From contig NZ_CP072610.1 in NCBI RefSeq assembly GCF_021029445.1, forward strand, positions 124,001 through 188,000: a stretch of DNA of 64,000 bases, given 5' to 3'. Position 1 is the first letter of the stretch. Each line of letters begins with the position of its first letter. Below are positions 36,516 through 46,047 of the stretch, piece by piece. A program made the position numbers and the translations under genes. The DNA comes from Pseudomonas wenzhouensis. Lineage in GTDB: Bacteria; Pseudomonadota; Gammaproteobacteria; Pseudomonadales; Pseudomonadaceae. Under the pieces are notes generated by a model that was not told where the DNA came from, did no database searches, and saw nothing but the letters and a program-made list of their open reading frames with translations.

Positions 36516-37022
36516 TCAGCTGGGTAATTCGCAGATTTCTTCCTGATAAACCTGCATGCCGCGCGCCTGATAATTGGCCAGTGCAGCTGGGTGATCGAAG
36601 GTGCAGGTGTGTACCCAAACACGCTCTGTACCTGGCCACCGCCAGGCTGATTCAATGGCATGGCTGAGCAGAGCGCCGCCGAAGCCCCGGTCGAGAAACT
36701 GCGGAGCCAAGCCGAAGTAGCGGATCTCCGCATTGTGACCGTCAGGACGGAACAGCTCGTAGTAACCAGCGATGGCACCCCGGTGGAAGGCGACCCAGGT
36801 TCGGTGTGCTGGGTTTTCCACCATGGTGCGCCACTGTTCGTCGTTCCAGTCGTCCAGGTCACCCCATTTCCAGGTCGAGCCGACCAGTTGATAGAGGAAA
36901 CGGTTGAGTGCCGGTTGCGGCTCTTCGCATTCGACGATTTGCAGGTTGCTGCGCTGAGGCTTGGCCTTCAGCTGGTCCGGCGAGGTCATCTCCAGGTAGT
37001 ACGTGGTGTACGTCTGCGCCAT
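36516..37022 (-). CDS. GNAT-family N-acetyltransferase
   Basis: 168 residues from the ATG at 37022 (MAQTYTTYYLEMTSPDQL). The acetyl-CoA-binding region is around YFGLAPQFLDRGFGGALLSHAIESAW (about 105-130). The C-terminal YQARGMQVYQEE is also GNAT-like. Substrate unknown. Its ATG overlaps the stop of the TonB receptor by one base (TGATG), so the two are co-translated. Between cobF and this gene is about 100 bp with a GTTGTCCACCCTACC repeat half. Confidence 0.88.
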   Translation of the reverse strand: MAQTYTTYYLEMTSPDQLKAKPQRSNLQIVECEEPQPALNRFLYQLVGSTWKWGDLDDWNDEQWRTMVENPAHRTWVAFHRGAIAGYYELFRPDGHNAEIRYFGLAPQFLDRGFGGALLSHAIESAWRWPGTERVWVHTCTFDHPAALANYQARGMQVYQEEICELPS

Positions 37023-39169
37023 CAGAGCCAACTCCAAGAAACCCCCGTATACACCCCAAACCCTTCCCCAGGCGTGGAGCGCGCTATATCCGCACCTTTG
37101 TCGTCATAGCCCGGCGTCACAGTAGCGGCATAGCGTTTGTCGGTGAGGTTGCGCAGGTCGAGCCAGGCTTGCCAGTCGTCCTTGGGTGAGGCGTAGCCGA
37201 GGGTGGCGCCGAAGGTGGCGTAGGCATCGGCGTAGTAGGAGTTGGCGTAGTCCACCGCCACCTTGGAGGCGTACTGGGTGTTGAGGCCAGCGTAGAAGCC
37301 GCTCGGGTGGTCGTAGCGCACCTCGGCCTGGTAGTAGTGGCGCGGCAGGCCGGGCAGGCGGTTGTCGCCGAAGGTATCATCGTCACGGTAGTGGAAGTCG
37401 CTGAAAGTGTAGGCCTGGCGCAGGATCAGGGCGCCGGCGGCGCCGCCTTGCCAGAGCAGGCTGGTTAGGCCGGCTTCGATGCCCTGGTGCACGGTGGGGC
37501 TGGCGTTGGATTCGGCGAAGACGCTGGGCTCGATCTCGACCGTGAGCAGCTCGTGGAGCACCTGCGAGTAGTAGTAGGTCAGTTCCCACTGGCCGAGCGC
37601 GGAGTCGCCCCGCCCGCCGACCTCGAAGGTGGTGGCGGTTTGGTTATCCAGGCTGATGGCGGCGCGTTGGCGAGCGGCATAGGGCTCTGTGATGGTGCTG
37701 GAGAAGCGCAGCGGCGAACTCCAGAGCATCGACCAGGCATGCGGCGGTTCTATCGAGCGGCTGATATTGCCGAATAGCTGCACGTCGGGGTTGAGCTGGT
37801 AGCGCAGGCCGAGGCGCGGGGCGTAGTCCCAGGTGTGTTCGCTGAGCCTGTCGTCGGTGGCCGGCCAGGTCACTTCGGCTTCGCGGCGGGTGTAGATCAG
37901 CGCCAGGCCGCTGGTCAGCCACAGGTCTGGCATCAGCTCCGTGTCGTTGCTGAAGTGCAGCACGTTGTCCGAACCCAGGTGCTCGTAGTCGCGCATCAGG
38001 GTGCCGGCGGGATAGGTGACTGGGGTTCCAGCAACTGGTGTTACGGTGATTGGCAGCGCCACGGTTTCTTTGGATTTGCTGCTCGGCAGGTTGGTGGTGC
38101 TGCGCAGTCCAAGGGTGGTCACGCTGTTCAGGCCGAACAGGGTATGGCGGCGCGTGTAGTTCAGCGTGCCACTGATATCGCTGTAGTCCACACGGATGCG
38201 ATAGGCGCCGCTTCGATAGAAGGTCTCGGTGATATCCATCGGGTAGTGGTGGTAAGCCAGGCCAGCGACCAGGGTCGAGTCGTCGTCGATCTGCCAGGTG
38301 GTCTTGTTGGCCAGCCAGGTGCTGCCGGGCTGGTCGCGGTGGGCGTCGATAAGCAGGTTATTGGCTGCGGCCTGACGCGGATCGTCCTTGAGCTGAGCCT
38401 TGGTCAGGCGGCCAGGCGTTTCGTGCGCGGTCTCGCGGTAACGCAGGTAGAAACGCGTTTCCAGATTCTCGTTGAGCCGATAGCCGAAGTTGGCGGCGAT
38501 GCCTTTGCCCTTGCCGGAGGCCTGATCCTGATAGCCGTCGGTGTGGCTGTCGGTCAGCGCCAGGTAGTAGTCGAAATCGCCCAGTACCTGGCCCGATGCG
38601 ATGTTGCGCTTCTGGTAGCCATGGCTGCCGGTTTCATAGCGCAGTTGCAGCTTGGGCGCGGTGTAGCCGGTGTGGGTGATGTAGTCGATGGCGCTGCCCA
38701 GAGCCAGCGAGCCGCGGTCGAAGCCATTGGCGCCACGGAGCACCTCGGCGCGACTTATCCACAGCGGTTCCAGTAGTTCGTAGGGCGTGCCGCCGGAGCC
38801 GGTCAGTGGCAGGCCGTCGAGCATGATATGGGTGCCGGAGGCGTGCGAGCCGGGGCCGCGGTTGATGCCCGAGCCGCGCACGCTGATCTTCACGCCTTCG
38901 TTGCCGGGAGACTGGGCGTAGACGCCGGGCTGATAAGCCAGCACGTCGGCGGTGCCGGCTACGCGGCCCTGCTCGACCTGCTTCATGTTCACCAGATTAC
39001 TGGCGCCGGGTAGCTTTTCGAGGTCTTCACGCGCCACGTGCTCTTCACTCATCCGTACACCGCTGACGTGCAACGGATCGAGTTGCACGGGCTCATCGGC
39101 CAGGGCGTTGGGAACGCTCAGGCTGGCAAGGGTCAGCAGGGTGAGGCGGGCAAACGGCAGGGGCGGCAT
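37022..39169 (-). CDS. TonB-dependent outer-membrane receptor
   Basis: 715 residues. A signal peptide (about 1-24, ending NALADE) is followed by a plug domain with VLAYQPGVYAQSPGNEGVKISVRGSG and then a beta barrel ending GVYTGVSWSWL with terminal aromatic residues. It looks like the FecA/FhuE-type siderophore receptor group. No TonB-box-proximal signalling domain is seen, so it is not a sigma-regulating type. No cobalamin riboswitch is visible in the 167 bp upstream, only a GCCAGC/GCTGGC hairpin; substrate unknown. Confidence 0.9.
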   Translation of the reverse strand: MPPLPFARLTLLTLASLSVPNALADEPVQLDPLHVSGVRMSEEHVAREDLEKLPGASNLVNMKQVEQGRVAGTADVLAYQPGVYAQSPGNEGVKISVRGSGINRGPGSHASGTHIMLDGLPLTGSGGTPYELLEPLWISRAEVLRGANGFDRGSLALGSAIDYITHTGYTAPKLQLRYETGSHGYQKRNIASGQVLGDFDYYLALTDSHTDGYQDQASGKGKGIAANFGYRLNENLETRFYLRYRETAHETPGRLTKAQLKDDPRQAAANNLLIDAHRDQPGSTWLANKTTWQIDDDSTLVAGLAYHHYPMDITETFYRSGAYRIRVDYSDISGTLNYTRRHTLFGLNSVTTLGLRSTTNLPSSKSKETVALPITVTPVAGTPVTYPAGTLMRDYEHLGSDNVLHFSNDTELMPDLWLTSGLALIYTRREAEVTWPATDDRLSEHTWDYAPRLGLRYQLNPDVQLFGNISRSIEPPHAWSMLWSSPLRFSSTITEPYAARQRAAISLDNQTATTFEVGGRGDSALGQWELTYYYSQVLHELLTVEIEPSVFAESNASPTVHQGIEAGLTSLLWQGGAAGALILRQAYTFSDFHYRDDDTFGDNRLPGLPRHYYQAEVRYDHPSGFYAGLNTQYASKVAVDYANSYYADAYATFGATLGYASPKDDWQAWLDLRNLTDKRYAATVTPGYDDKGADIARSTPGEGFGVYTGVSWSWL

Positions 39170-39335
39170 GCAAGGGCTCCGTTGAGCGGGCGGCGAGTGT
39201 GTCTGATGGAAGCCGACGAGGTTTCGTCACGCCAGCAAGGCGCTGGCGCGGGGCACATCATGCCGGTTTTGCCGGTGCAGTGCAGTGCGAGGCTGTGTAG
39301 CAGGCGGCTAAGCGGCCGAGGCAGGCGGCGGCGAC

Positions 39336-39947
39336 TCAGCGCGCCAGCGGCAGTGCCACGCCGATCAATACGAAGAGTGCACCGCAACTGCGGTTGAAGG
39401 CGTGTCCGCCGCGCTGCAGCCAGGGCCGCACGCGGAAGGCCAGCAGCGCCAGCAGCAGCTCGACGAGAAACTCGACCACGGCGAAGGTCGCGGCCATCAC
39501 CACGAACTGCACGGCCAGGCCGCGCTGCGGGTCAACGAACTGCGGCAGAAAGGCGCCGTAGAACAGAATCACCTTGGGATTGGACAGCGCCGACAGCAGG
39601 CCCTGGCGAAACAGTCGGCCGGCGCTGGGGCGGGTGCCGCTGTCGGCCAGGGTCAGGTTCAGCGGTGGCGAACGCCACAGTTGTATGCCCAGCCAGATCA
39701 GGTAGGCGCCGCCGAGCCACTTCAGCGCCAGCAAGGCGCCGGGTGCGGTCTTGAGCAGGGCGCTGAGACCGAACATGGCCAGGGCGATCAGCGTGCTGAA
39801 GCCGACCACACCGCCGAGGATGGTGGCCAGCGCCAGGCGTGCGCCGTACAGCCCGCCGTGAGTCAGTGCCAGCAGGCTGTTGGGGCCGGGCGTCAGCGCC
39901 AGGCCGAGGGTGGCGACGAAGTAGACGAGCCAAAGTTCGAGGGCCAT
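39336..39947 (-). CDS. LysE/RhtB family exporter
   Basis: 203 residues, six hydrophobic segments, with the family N-terminal motif LALTPGPNSLLALTHGGLYGAR (about 16-37) and NPKVILFYGAFLPQFV (about 122-137). It is a distinct paralogue of the exporter at 21079. The divergent GlxA-type regulator at 40037 is likely its regulator, a common arrangement. Substrate unknown. Confidence 0.88.
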   Translation of the reverse strand: MALELWLVYFVATLGLALTPGPNSLLALTHGGLYGARLALATILGGVVGFSTLIALAMFGLSALLKTAPGALLALKWLGGAYLIWLGIQLWRSPPLNLTLADSGTRPSAGRLFRQGLLSALSNPKVILFYGAFLPQFVDPQRGLAVQFVVMAATFAVVEFLVELLLALLAFRVRPWLQRGGHAFNRSCGALFVLIGVALPLAR

Positions 39948-40036
39948 GCGGATCTCCTGTGAATGCGCGGCCAGTCTAGTCAGCGGCAGGGTTGTGAATA
40001 AGGTAGATTCTGGTCATTAAAGGGCTGATTTTGGAC

Positions 40037-41023
40037 ATGGCTATGAGCGAAAGCCCTGATCTGCGTTTTCTCCTGTTGCCACTGCCGGAGTTCGCCCTGC
40101 TGCCCTTCGGTGGCTTTCTCGACAAGCTGCGCTTCAGCGCCGATGACGAGGATTACAGCCGCCAGCGCTACTGCGCCTGGACGATTGCCGGTCTGCAGCC
40201 GGGGCATGTGTTGTCCAGCAGTGGCGCGGCGCTGCGTATCGAGGCTACGCCGGACGAGCTGACGCTGGCCGACTACGACTACCTGGTGCTGTTTGGTGGG
40301 CGCAACGCGCAGGCCAGCGCCGCGTTGGCGCCGCTCTACCAGCCGCTGCTGCGTCGTGCGGCCCGCGCCGGGGTGAAGCTGGTAGCGATCGACAATGCCA
40401 GCTTCCTGTTGGCCGCCTGTGGTCTGCTCAATGGTCATCGGGTGGCGGTGCACTGGCGTCATGAGGCGGAATTTCGTGCCAGCTTTCCTCATCTGCGCCT
40501 GGCTCGCGAGCGCCTGTATTGCATCGATGGCACGCGGAGCTCCTGCGCCGGTGGTACGGCTGCCATCGACCTGGCGGTGGAGCTGCTGGCCCAGGGCAGT
40601 GGCCGCGCGCGGGCGCTCAAGGGGTTGGCCGACATGCTGGTGGACGAGACGCGCAGCGGCCAGCACGCGCTACGTTCGCTGCATGGCACACCGAGCGGCG
40701 AGCGCCATGTCGACCGCGCCATCGCCCTGATGCGCCACGGCCTGGCCAGCGCCGACGGCATCGAGCAGTTGGCGGCCAGCGTCGGCATCAGCCGGCGTCA
40801 GCTCGACCGTCTGTTCCACGCCAGTCAGGGCATGAGTGCGCGCGAATACTGGAACGAGCTGCGTCTGCAGCACGTACGCTGGCGCCTGCTCAATTCCAGC
40901 CACAGCCTGGCGCAGATCGCCGATGAAGTCGGCGTCAGCGATACCAGCCACCTGGGCAAGTTGTTTCGCCAGCGCTTTGGTGTGGCGCCTGGCGCGTTTC
41001 GCCGTCAGGGTGGCGCGTTGTAG
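40037..41023 (+). CDS. GlxA-type AraC-family transcriptional regulator
   Basis: 328 residues from ATG 40037 (ATG 40043 also possible; a TTG at 40031 opens the frame). The N-terminal DJ-1/PfpI-like amidase-fold domain includes YDYLVLFGGRNAQ and IDNASFLLAACGLLNG. The C-terminal AraC double helix-turn-helix is at about 235-325 (SVGISRRQLDRLFH ... SLAQIADEVGVSDTSHLGKLFR). It is divergent from the LysE exporter. Members of this group regulate amino-acid or quaternary-amine catabolism. Confidence 0.88.
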   Translation: MAMSESPDLRFLLLPLPEFALLPFGGFLDKLRFSADDEDYSRQRYCAWTIAGLQPGHVLSSSGAALRIEATPDELTLADYDYLVLFGGRNAQASAALAPLYQPLLRRAARAGVKLVAIDNASFLLAACGLLNGHRVAVHWRHEAEFRASFPHLRLARERLYCIDGTRSSCAGGTAAIDLAVELLAQGSGRARALKGLADMLVDETRSGQHALRSLHGTPSGERHVDRAIALMRHGLASADGIEQLAASVGISRRQLDRLFHASQGMSAREYWNELRLQHVRWRLLNSSHSLAQIADEVGVSDTSHLGKLFRQRFGVAPGAFRRQGGAL

Positions 41024-41121
41024 GAGCCGCGCCTCGCGGCGAATGTGGCGAATAGCCGGCTGCAATTGCTTCGCGCCGGGGCGACGCGCCTACGGAACAG
41101 GGATGACAGCGGCAGAGAGGA

Positions 41122-42777
41122 TCATGACTCGATATCGGGATACCAGCGCGGCGTATACACCCACTCGCCACCGTCGGCTCGCGGGAAGCGGCGGGTCTGG
41201 CTGGAGCCGATGATCACCAGGGTGCGCATGTCGACCATCTCTGGCGTCAGCTCGCCGAGGGTGAGGTTGCGCAGCGCCTCGGCGGGGCGGCCGATGTCGC
41301 GGCCCAGCACTACCAGGGTTTGCGGTGTGCGGTGCTGGCGCAGCAAGTCGAGCGCGCGGCCGAGCTGCCAGGGGCGGGATTTGGAGATCGGGTTGTAGAA
41401 GGCCATGGCCAGATCGGCGATGGCGGCGTGCTCCAGGCGTTTCTCGATCACCGCCCAGGGCTTGAGGTTGTCGGACAGGGAGATCAGGCAGAAGTCATGA
41501 CCCAGCGGCGCGCCGGCCTTGGCGGCGGTGGCCAGGGCGGCGGACACGCCTGGCAGCACTTCTAGTTCGACACCTTGCCAGGCCTCGTTCTGTGGGCTTT
41601 CCAGCGCCTCCATCACGGCGGCAGCCATGGCGAATACGCCGGGATCGCCCGAGGAAATCATCACCACCCGGCGGCCCGTGGCAGCCAGTTCGAAGGCGTG
41701 GGCGGCACGTTGCAGCTCCTCGCGGTTATCGCTGGGATGCAGGCATTGATCGGCGCGCAGCGGGCCGGCCATCTTCACGTAGGTGTCGTAGCCGAGCAGG
41801 TCTTCGGCCTCGTCGAGGGCGCGGCGCACGGCGGGGGTCATATGCTCTGCTGCACCGGGTCCCAGGCCGACCACGCTGAGGCGGCCACGGCGTTGGCCGA
41901 GGCGCTCGATATCCAGTGGTTGTTCACTCAGCAGCAGGCACAGGCCGTCGCCAGCATGGTATTCGGGCGGCAGTTCGGACGTGCTGTGGATAAAGCGCAG
42001 CGGCAGCTTCAACTCGTCTGTGACGGCGTGTAGCTCGGCGTTGACCATCCAGCCTTTGTCCGCCAGCAGGCAGGCCAGCGCTTGCGGCGCCAGGTTGGCG
42101 CTGCTCAACGCCTGTTGCAGCCGTGCCGACAGGTCGGCGCCGGGGCGTTCGATCAGCGCAGCGGCGCAGCGCGGGTGGATCAGCAACTCGTCGGCTTGCG
42201 CCGGACGCGCCTGCGCCGTGATGTGGATGACCCGGCGGGCGGCGTTATCCACAGGCAATTGCGCGGCTTGCAGCCAGGGCGCCTGGCCTTCGATACGTAC
42301 CGCTTCACCGCCGAGCAGGTCGCTGACGAAGCGCTTGCCCTGCTGTAGATCGGCCAGCACGTAGCCGGCCGGTGGTTCTAACAGGCAGGTGCCAAATCGC
42401 AGCTCGCCGCTGGTGGTGATGGCTGGCATTACCCCCAGGTATGCGGCGATCTCGCGTGCCAGGCGGTTGACCCCGGCCAGGCCGCCAAGCAGCGGCACCA
42501 CGGCGCTGCCGTCTTCGGCCAGGGTCAGCACTGGCGGCTCGGCGCCTTTTTCCGCCAGCAGTGCGGCCAGGCTGCGGATGACGATACCGGTGGCGCACAG
42601 CACCAGCAGCGGTTGACCGGCGCGATAAAGGGCGCGCAGATGTTCGCCGAACTCGTCGTAGTGGCGCTCTGCGCCGTCGGCGCGCCCGCGCAGACCATGG
42701 ATTACGGCCTGTGGATAAAGTGCCTTGAGGCGCTGTGCAGTGGCCAACGCGCTGGCGCCGAGGATGACGATGTTCAT
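41122..42777 (-). CDS. cobJ: CbiG-CobJ fusion, precorrin-3B C17-methyltransferase
   Basis: 551 residues from the ATG at 42777 (MNIVILGASALATAQRL). Residues 1-about 300 resemble CbiG (N-terminal and C-terminal domains). About 305-551 is a tetrapyrrole methylase with VVGLGPGAAEHMTPAV, MISSGDPGVFAMAAAVME and LEVLPGVSAA motifs, which contracts the ring and methylates C-17. The longer frame to 42804 has no start support. It is the last gene of the cobG-H-I-J group but lies 212 bp after cobI, across REP-type repeats. Confidence 0.93.
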   Translation of the reverse strand: MNIVILGASALATAQRLKALYPQAVIHGLRGRADGAERHYDEFGEHLRALYRAGQPLLVLCATGIVIRSLAALLAEKGAEPPVLTLAEDGSAVVPLLGGLAGVNRLAREIAAYLGVMPAITTSGELRFGTCLLEPPAGYVLADLQQGKRFVSDLLGGEAVRIEGQAPWLQAAQLPVDNAARRVIHITAQARPAQADELLIHPRCAAALIERPGADLSARLQQALSSANLAPQALACLLADKGWMVNAELHAVTDELKLPLRFIHSTSELPPEYHAGDGLCLLLSEQPLDIERLGQRRGRLSVVGLGPGAAEHMTPAVRRALDEAEDLLGYDTYVKMAGPLRADQCLHPSDNREELQRAAHAFELAATGRRVVMISSGDPGVFAMAAAVMEALESPQNEAWQGVELEVLPGVSAALATAAKAGAPLGHDFCLISLSDNLKPWAVIEKRLEHAAIADLAMAFYNPISKSRPWQLGRALDLLRQHRTPQTLVVLGRDIGRPAEALRNLTLGELTPEMVDMRTLVIIGSSQTRRFPRADGGEWVYTPRWYPDIES

Positions 42778-42920
42778 GCGGTAAATCCTGTAGCCCGGAT
42801 GCAATCCGGGGAATGGGCGCGAACCGTGGGAGGCGCTTTAGCGGCGACTGTCGCCTCCCACGATGCCCCAGCAACGATTGGGTAGGGCGCGTGGTGACGG
42901 GTTTTCATTCTCCCTATGAA

Positions 42921-42975
42921 CTGTAGGAGCGGCTTCAGCCGCGAAAGCGCTTCGCGGCTGAAGCCGCTCCTACAG
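42921..42975. repeat. Perfect 25-bp REP palindrome between cobI and cobJ
   Basis: Arms 42921-42945 (CTGTAGGAGCGGCTTCAGCC...) and 42951-42975 are exact complements with a 5-nt loop. Single arms of this family occur at 52168-52192 and 57217-57236. A half of another repeat (GTGGGAGGCGCTTTAGCGGCGA) at 42827-42848 recurs inverted at 48904-48925. Confidence 0.88.
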
Positions 42976-42988
42976 GGGAAGAGAGTGT

Positions 42989-43732
42989 TCACCCCCGCCA
43001 TTTCTGCCCGGGCACCAAAATCATCGAGAAATAGGGCGAATCCATCGGCTCCACCTCGTCCAGCGGCACGATCTTCTGGCTGGCCATGGTGGCGCGTTCG
43101 ACGTAGTGGGCGCGGTCGTCCAGGCCGAGCTTGCGCAGCACGCGGCGTACCTTGTCGAAGTTGCGCCCGAGTTTCATCACCACCGCTGCTTCGGCGTCGC
43201 GCAGACGCTGCTCCAGCTCCTCTTCCGGCAGCACGCCGGAGAGCACGCTCAGGCTCTGGTTGCGGTACACCAGCGGCGTGCCGAGCACCGAGGCGCAGCC
43301 GAGCATGGAGCACACGCCGGGTACCACCTCCACCTCGTAGCGCTCGGCCAGGCGGTCGTGCAGGTACATGTAGGAGCCGTAGAAGAACGGGTCGCCTTCG
43401 CAGATCACCGCCACATCCTGACCGGCATCGAGCAACTCGGCGATCTGTTGCGCGCAGGTATCGTAGAAATCGGCGATCACATCCTCGTAGCTCAGCGGCG
43501 GAGCGAGCTTCTCGGTGGTTACCGGGTAGACCAGCGGCAGGCGCTGCTGGGTATCGCTCAGGTGCTGCTCGATGATGCTGAAGGCATTCCCGCCGTGACC
43601 GGCATTGTGCTTGGCCTTGGCCACGAAATAGGCCACCACAGGGGCCGATTTGAGCAGGCGCAGCGCCTTGAGGGTGAGCAGCTCGGGGTCGCCGGGACCG
43701 ACGCCGAGGCCAAGCAGATGACCCGCCATCAT
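42989..43732 (-). CDS. cobI: Precorrin-2 C20-methyltransferase
   Basis: Converts precorrin-2 to precorrin-3A with SAM. 247 residues if started at the ATG at 43732; ATG 43729 directly follows. Motifs [36 protein letters not shown] and [11 protein letters not shown] are present. It overlaps the end of cobH by 4 bp. The long upstream frame in the same phase lies inside cobH and is a shadow. Confidence 0.95.
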   Translation of the reverse strand: MMAGHLLGLGVGPGDPELLTLKALRLLKSAPVVAYFVAKAKHNAGHGGNAFSIIEQHLSDTQQRLPLVYPVTTEKLAPPLSYEDVIADFYDTCAQQIAELLDAGQDVAVICEGDPFFYGSYMYLHDRLAERYEVEVVPGVCSMLGCASVLGTPLVYRNQSLSVLSGVLPEEELEQRLRDAEAAVVMKLGRNFDKVRRVLRKLGLDDRAHYVERATMASQKIVPLDEVEPMDSPYFSMILVPGQKWRG

Positions 43733-44355
43733 TCCACCTCCGAGGCGAGGGCGTTGACTGCGGCCACCGCCATGGCGCTGCCGCCACGGCGGCCACGGAC
43801 GATGACGTAGGGTACGCCACGGCTGTCTGCGGCCAGCGCGTCCTTGGATTCCGCCGCGCCGATAAAGCCTACCGGCATGCCGATGATCAGCGCCGGCTTC
43901 GGCGCGCCGGCATCGAGCATTTCCAGCAGGTAGAACAGCGCGGTGGGGGCGTTGCCGATCACCACCACGCTGCCTTCCAGATGCTCGCGCCAATGCTCCA
44001 GGGCCACCGCCGAGCGGGTGTTGCCGACTTCACGGGCCAGCTCCGGTATGCCGGCGTCGTGCAGGGTGCAGATCACCTCGTTGTTCGCTGGTAGGCGCGG
44101 GCGGGTGATGCCTTCGGCAACCATGCGTGCGTCGCAGAGGATCGGCGCGCCAGCCAGCAGCGCGGCGCGGCCAGCTACGCCGGCGCCGGGGGAGAAGCGC
44201 AGATCCTCGACCACATCGACCATGCCGCAGGCGTGAATCACCCGCACGGCGAGTTTTTCCATATCGGCGGGGATGCCGTCGAGGTTGGCTTCGGCGCGGA
44301 TGGTGGCGAAGGAGCGGCGGTAGATTTCCTGGCCGTCGCGGATGTAATCAAGCAT
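43729..44355 (-). CDS. cobH: Precorrin-8X methylmutase
   Basis: Moves the C-11 methyl to C-12, forming hydrogenobyrinic acid. 208 residues, with the catalytic His in RVIHACGM (His41) and the family sequence [20 protein letters not shown] at the N-terminus. [13 protein letters not shown] is also typical. It overlaps cobG by 8 bp and cobI by 4 bp. Confidence 0.96.
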   Translation of the reverse strand: MLDYIRDGQEIYRRSFATIRAEANLDGIPADMEKLAVRVIHACGMVDVVEDLRFSPGAGVAGRAALLAGAPILCDARMVAEGITRPRLPANNEVICTLHDAGIPELAREVGNTRSAVALEHWREHLEGSVVVIGNAPTALFYLLEMLDAGAPKPALIIGMPVGFIGAAESKDALAADSRGVPYVIVRGRRGGSAMAVAAVNALASEVE

Positions 44356-45757
44356 CGGGGGTTCCTGCGCTGTGGTGGCGGGCGAACCAGGCGCCGGCCT
44401 CGTCGATGGTCATGGCCGGCACCAGCAGACGGCCGAAACCGGGTGCCTCGGGCGTACGTTGGTAGAGCTGGTAATGCTCGGGCGTGCTGGCCAGCAGGGT
44501 GTAGGGCTGCACGCGGGCGCTGGCGCAACTGCGCGGGCAGGCGCTGAGGTGCACCTGCGGGCGAGCACCGCTTGCGCGCAGCAGTTCGGCCAGGTGCAGG
44601 GCATGCTGCTTGCTGTCGGCCAGGCCGCGCGCGCACGCTGCCGAACCGGTGCAGGCGACCAGGCCGAGCAGCGGTTCGTCGGCATGGGTCAGCAGGCCCA
44701 GAGTGTTCAACGCTGCCAGCAGCTCAGCGGCCCGTGCTGTTGGGATGTTGCCCAGCAGCAGGCCCTGCCAGGGCGTCAGGCGCAGCTCGCTGTCGCCGTG
44801 GCGCTCGCTCAGATCGGCGAGGACCAGGAGTTGTTCGGCATACAGGCGGCCCAACCGGGCGCCGGCTGCGACCATGCACAGGTCGCTTTGCGCCTGTGGA
44901 TAAATACCGGCAGGTGGCCGGTTGATCACCGCCACAGCCTGCCAATTGCTCGGTGCCGGCTGCAAGGTAAAGTCCAGACGCGTCTGCAGGCGTTGCAACA
45001 GCTCGCGGGCCGGGATCTGTGCCAATAACTGGCGCATGCGCGTTTGTTCGGGCGTGGCCAGTTCGAGGAACAGCAGCAGCAGCTGGCGCACCAATTCGAT
45101 GGTCTGTGTCACATCGATACGCGCCAGCGGCGTGTCAACGGGGCAGCCGGCCAGGCCCAGCAGCAGGTGCTGGTCGTCTTCGGCGGCGAGCCACAGGTCG
45201 TGCGGGTGTTCGCGCATGGCCAGGGCTTCGCCGCCATCCAGTTGCAGGGCGAACTTGGCCGACAGGGCATGCAACGCCGGGGTGTCCTGCAGCAGGTCGA
45301 GCAACTGGTCGGCCAGCGGGTGCACGTCCATCCGCGCCTGCGGATCGAGGCCGGCGGCGGGGCTGAGCAGCAGATTGCGCACGTCATCGGCGGCGGCCAC
45401 GCGTGGGCCAAGGTCGGCGCTCAGCAGGGCATCGATCAGCGCGCTTTCCTGGCTGGGCAAGACGCCCCGGATCTGCAGGTTGCTGCGGTTGGTCAGCTCC
45501 AGCATGCCGCTGGCATGCTGCCGCGCCGCTTCGGCAATCGCTCGCGCCTGGGCGCTGCGCAGCACGCCACCGGGCAGCTTGATGCGGCAGATACCGCCAT
45601 CCAGCGCGGGGACGATGCGCAGCAGACCGGGACACGCACTGTGGCGCGGGACGGGAAAATGAACACGGGTTGGACGGTCGCGCACGGTAATCACCAAACT
45701 AAGGCGCGGCGACCGAACCAGCAGAAATCGCCCTGGGACAGGGGAATTCAATGGCAT
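44348..45757 (-). CDS. cobG: Precorrin-3B synthase CobG
   Basis: Oxygen-using ferredoxin-type enzyme that hydroxylates precorrin-3A at C-20; it marks the aerobic pathway. 469 residues in the longest frame. The conserved core starts near residue 40 (PRHSACPGLLRIVPALDGG), so a shorter start is possible. It resembles nitrite/sulfite reductases: CTGSAACARGLAD and HLSACPRSCASARV supply the Fe-S and siroheme-type Cys motif. It lies directly after a cobalamin riboswitch on the same strand and heads cobG-H-I-J. Confidence 0.93.
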   Translation of the reverse strand: MPLNSPVPGRFLLVRSPRLSLVITVRDRPTRVHFPVPRHSACPGLLRIVPALDGGICRIKLPGGVLRSAQARAIAEAARQHASGMLELTNRSNLQIRGVLPSQESALIDALLSADLGPRVAAADDVRNLLLSPAAGLDPQARMDVHPLADQLLDLLQDTPALHALSAKFALQLDGGEALAMREHPHDLWLAAEDDQHLLLGLAGCPVDTPLARIDVTQTIELVRQLLLLFLELATPEQTRMRQLLAQIPARELLQRLQTRLDFTLQPAPSNWQAVAVINRPPAGIYPQAQSDLCMVAAGARLGRLYAEQLLVLADLSERHGDSELRLTPWQGLLLGNIPTARAAELLAALNTLGLLTHADEPLLGLVACTGSAACARGLADSKQHALHLAELLRASGARPQVHLSACPRSCASARVQPYTLLASTPEHYQLYQRTPEAPGFGRLLVPAMTIDEAGAWFARHHSAGTPDA

Positions 45758-45794
45758 CGGTACACCCCGCCCGATGTTGGCACTCGCGACCAGC

Positions 45795-45975
45795 GTTCGT
45801 CGGCAGGTCTCCTGGCTGACAGGTCTTCATCTGGCGCGGCCTTCCCGGTTTCCCAGTGGCACAGTGGCGACAGACTCGCTGTTTACAGTTGCGGGGGCAG
45901 CTCGGTCACGATCGATGATCGCTCCGGATTCCCTCTTAGGCCCGTTGCAGAGTCATATCGACTCAAGGGCACCGA
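45795..45975 (-). promoter_or_regulatory. Cobalamin riboswitch upstream of cobG
   Basis: Read on the minus strand: conserved AGGGAA segment (complement of TTCCCT at 45930-45935), then GCTGCCCCCGCAACTGTAA (complement of 45882-45900), and the B12-box AGCCAGGAGACCTGCC (complement of 45809-45824). It ends about 40 bp before the cobG start. It serves only the minus-strand cobG operon; divergent cobL has no such element. Confidence 0.94.
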
Positions 45976-46047
45976 CGAAGGCGCTATTATGCCCGCTTTG
46001 CCCGGAGCGCGGACAGGCGGTCTGTCGGGCCTGTGCGAGGATATTGG

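Noticed and set aside
39170..39335. Possible cobalamin riboswitch upstream of the TonB receptor at 39169
   Set aside because: No GCTGCCCCCGCAAC core or B12 box on the minus strand; only a simple GCCAGCGCC/GGCGCTGGC-type hairpin.
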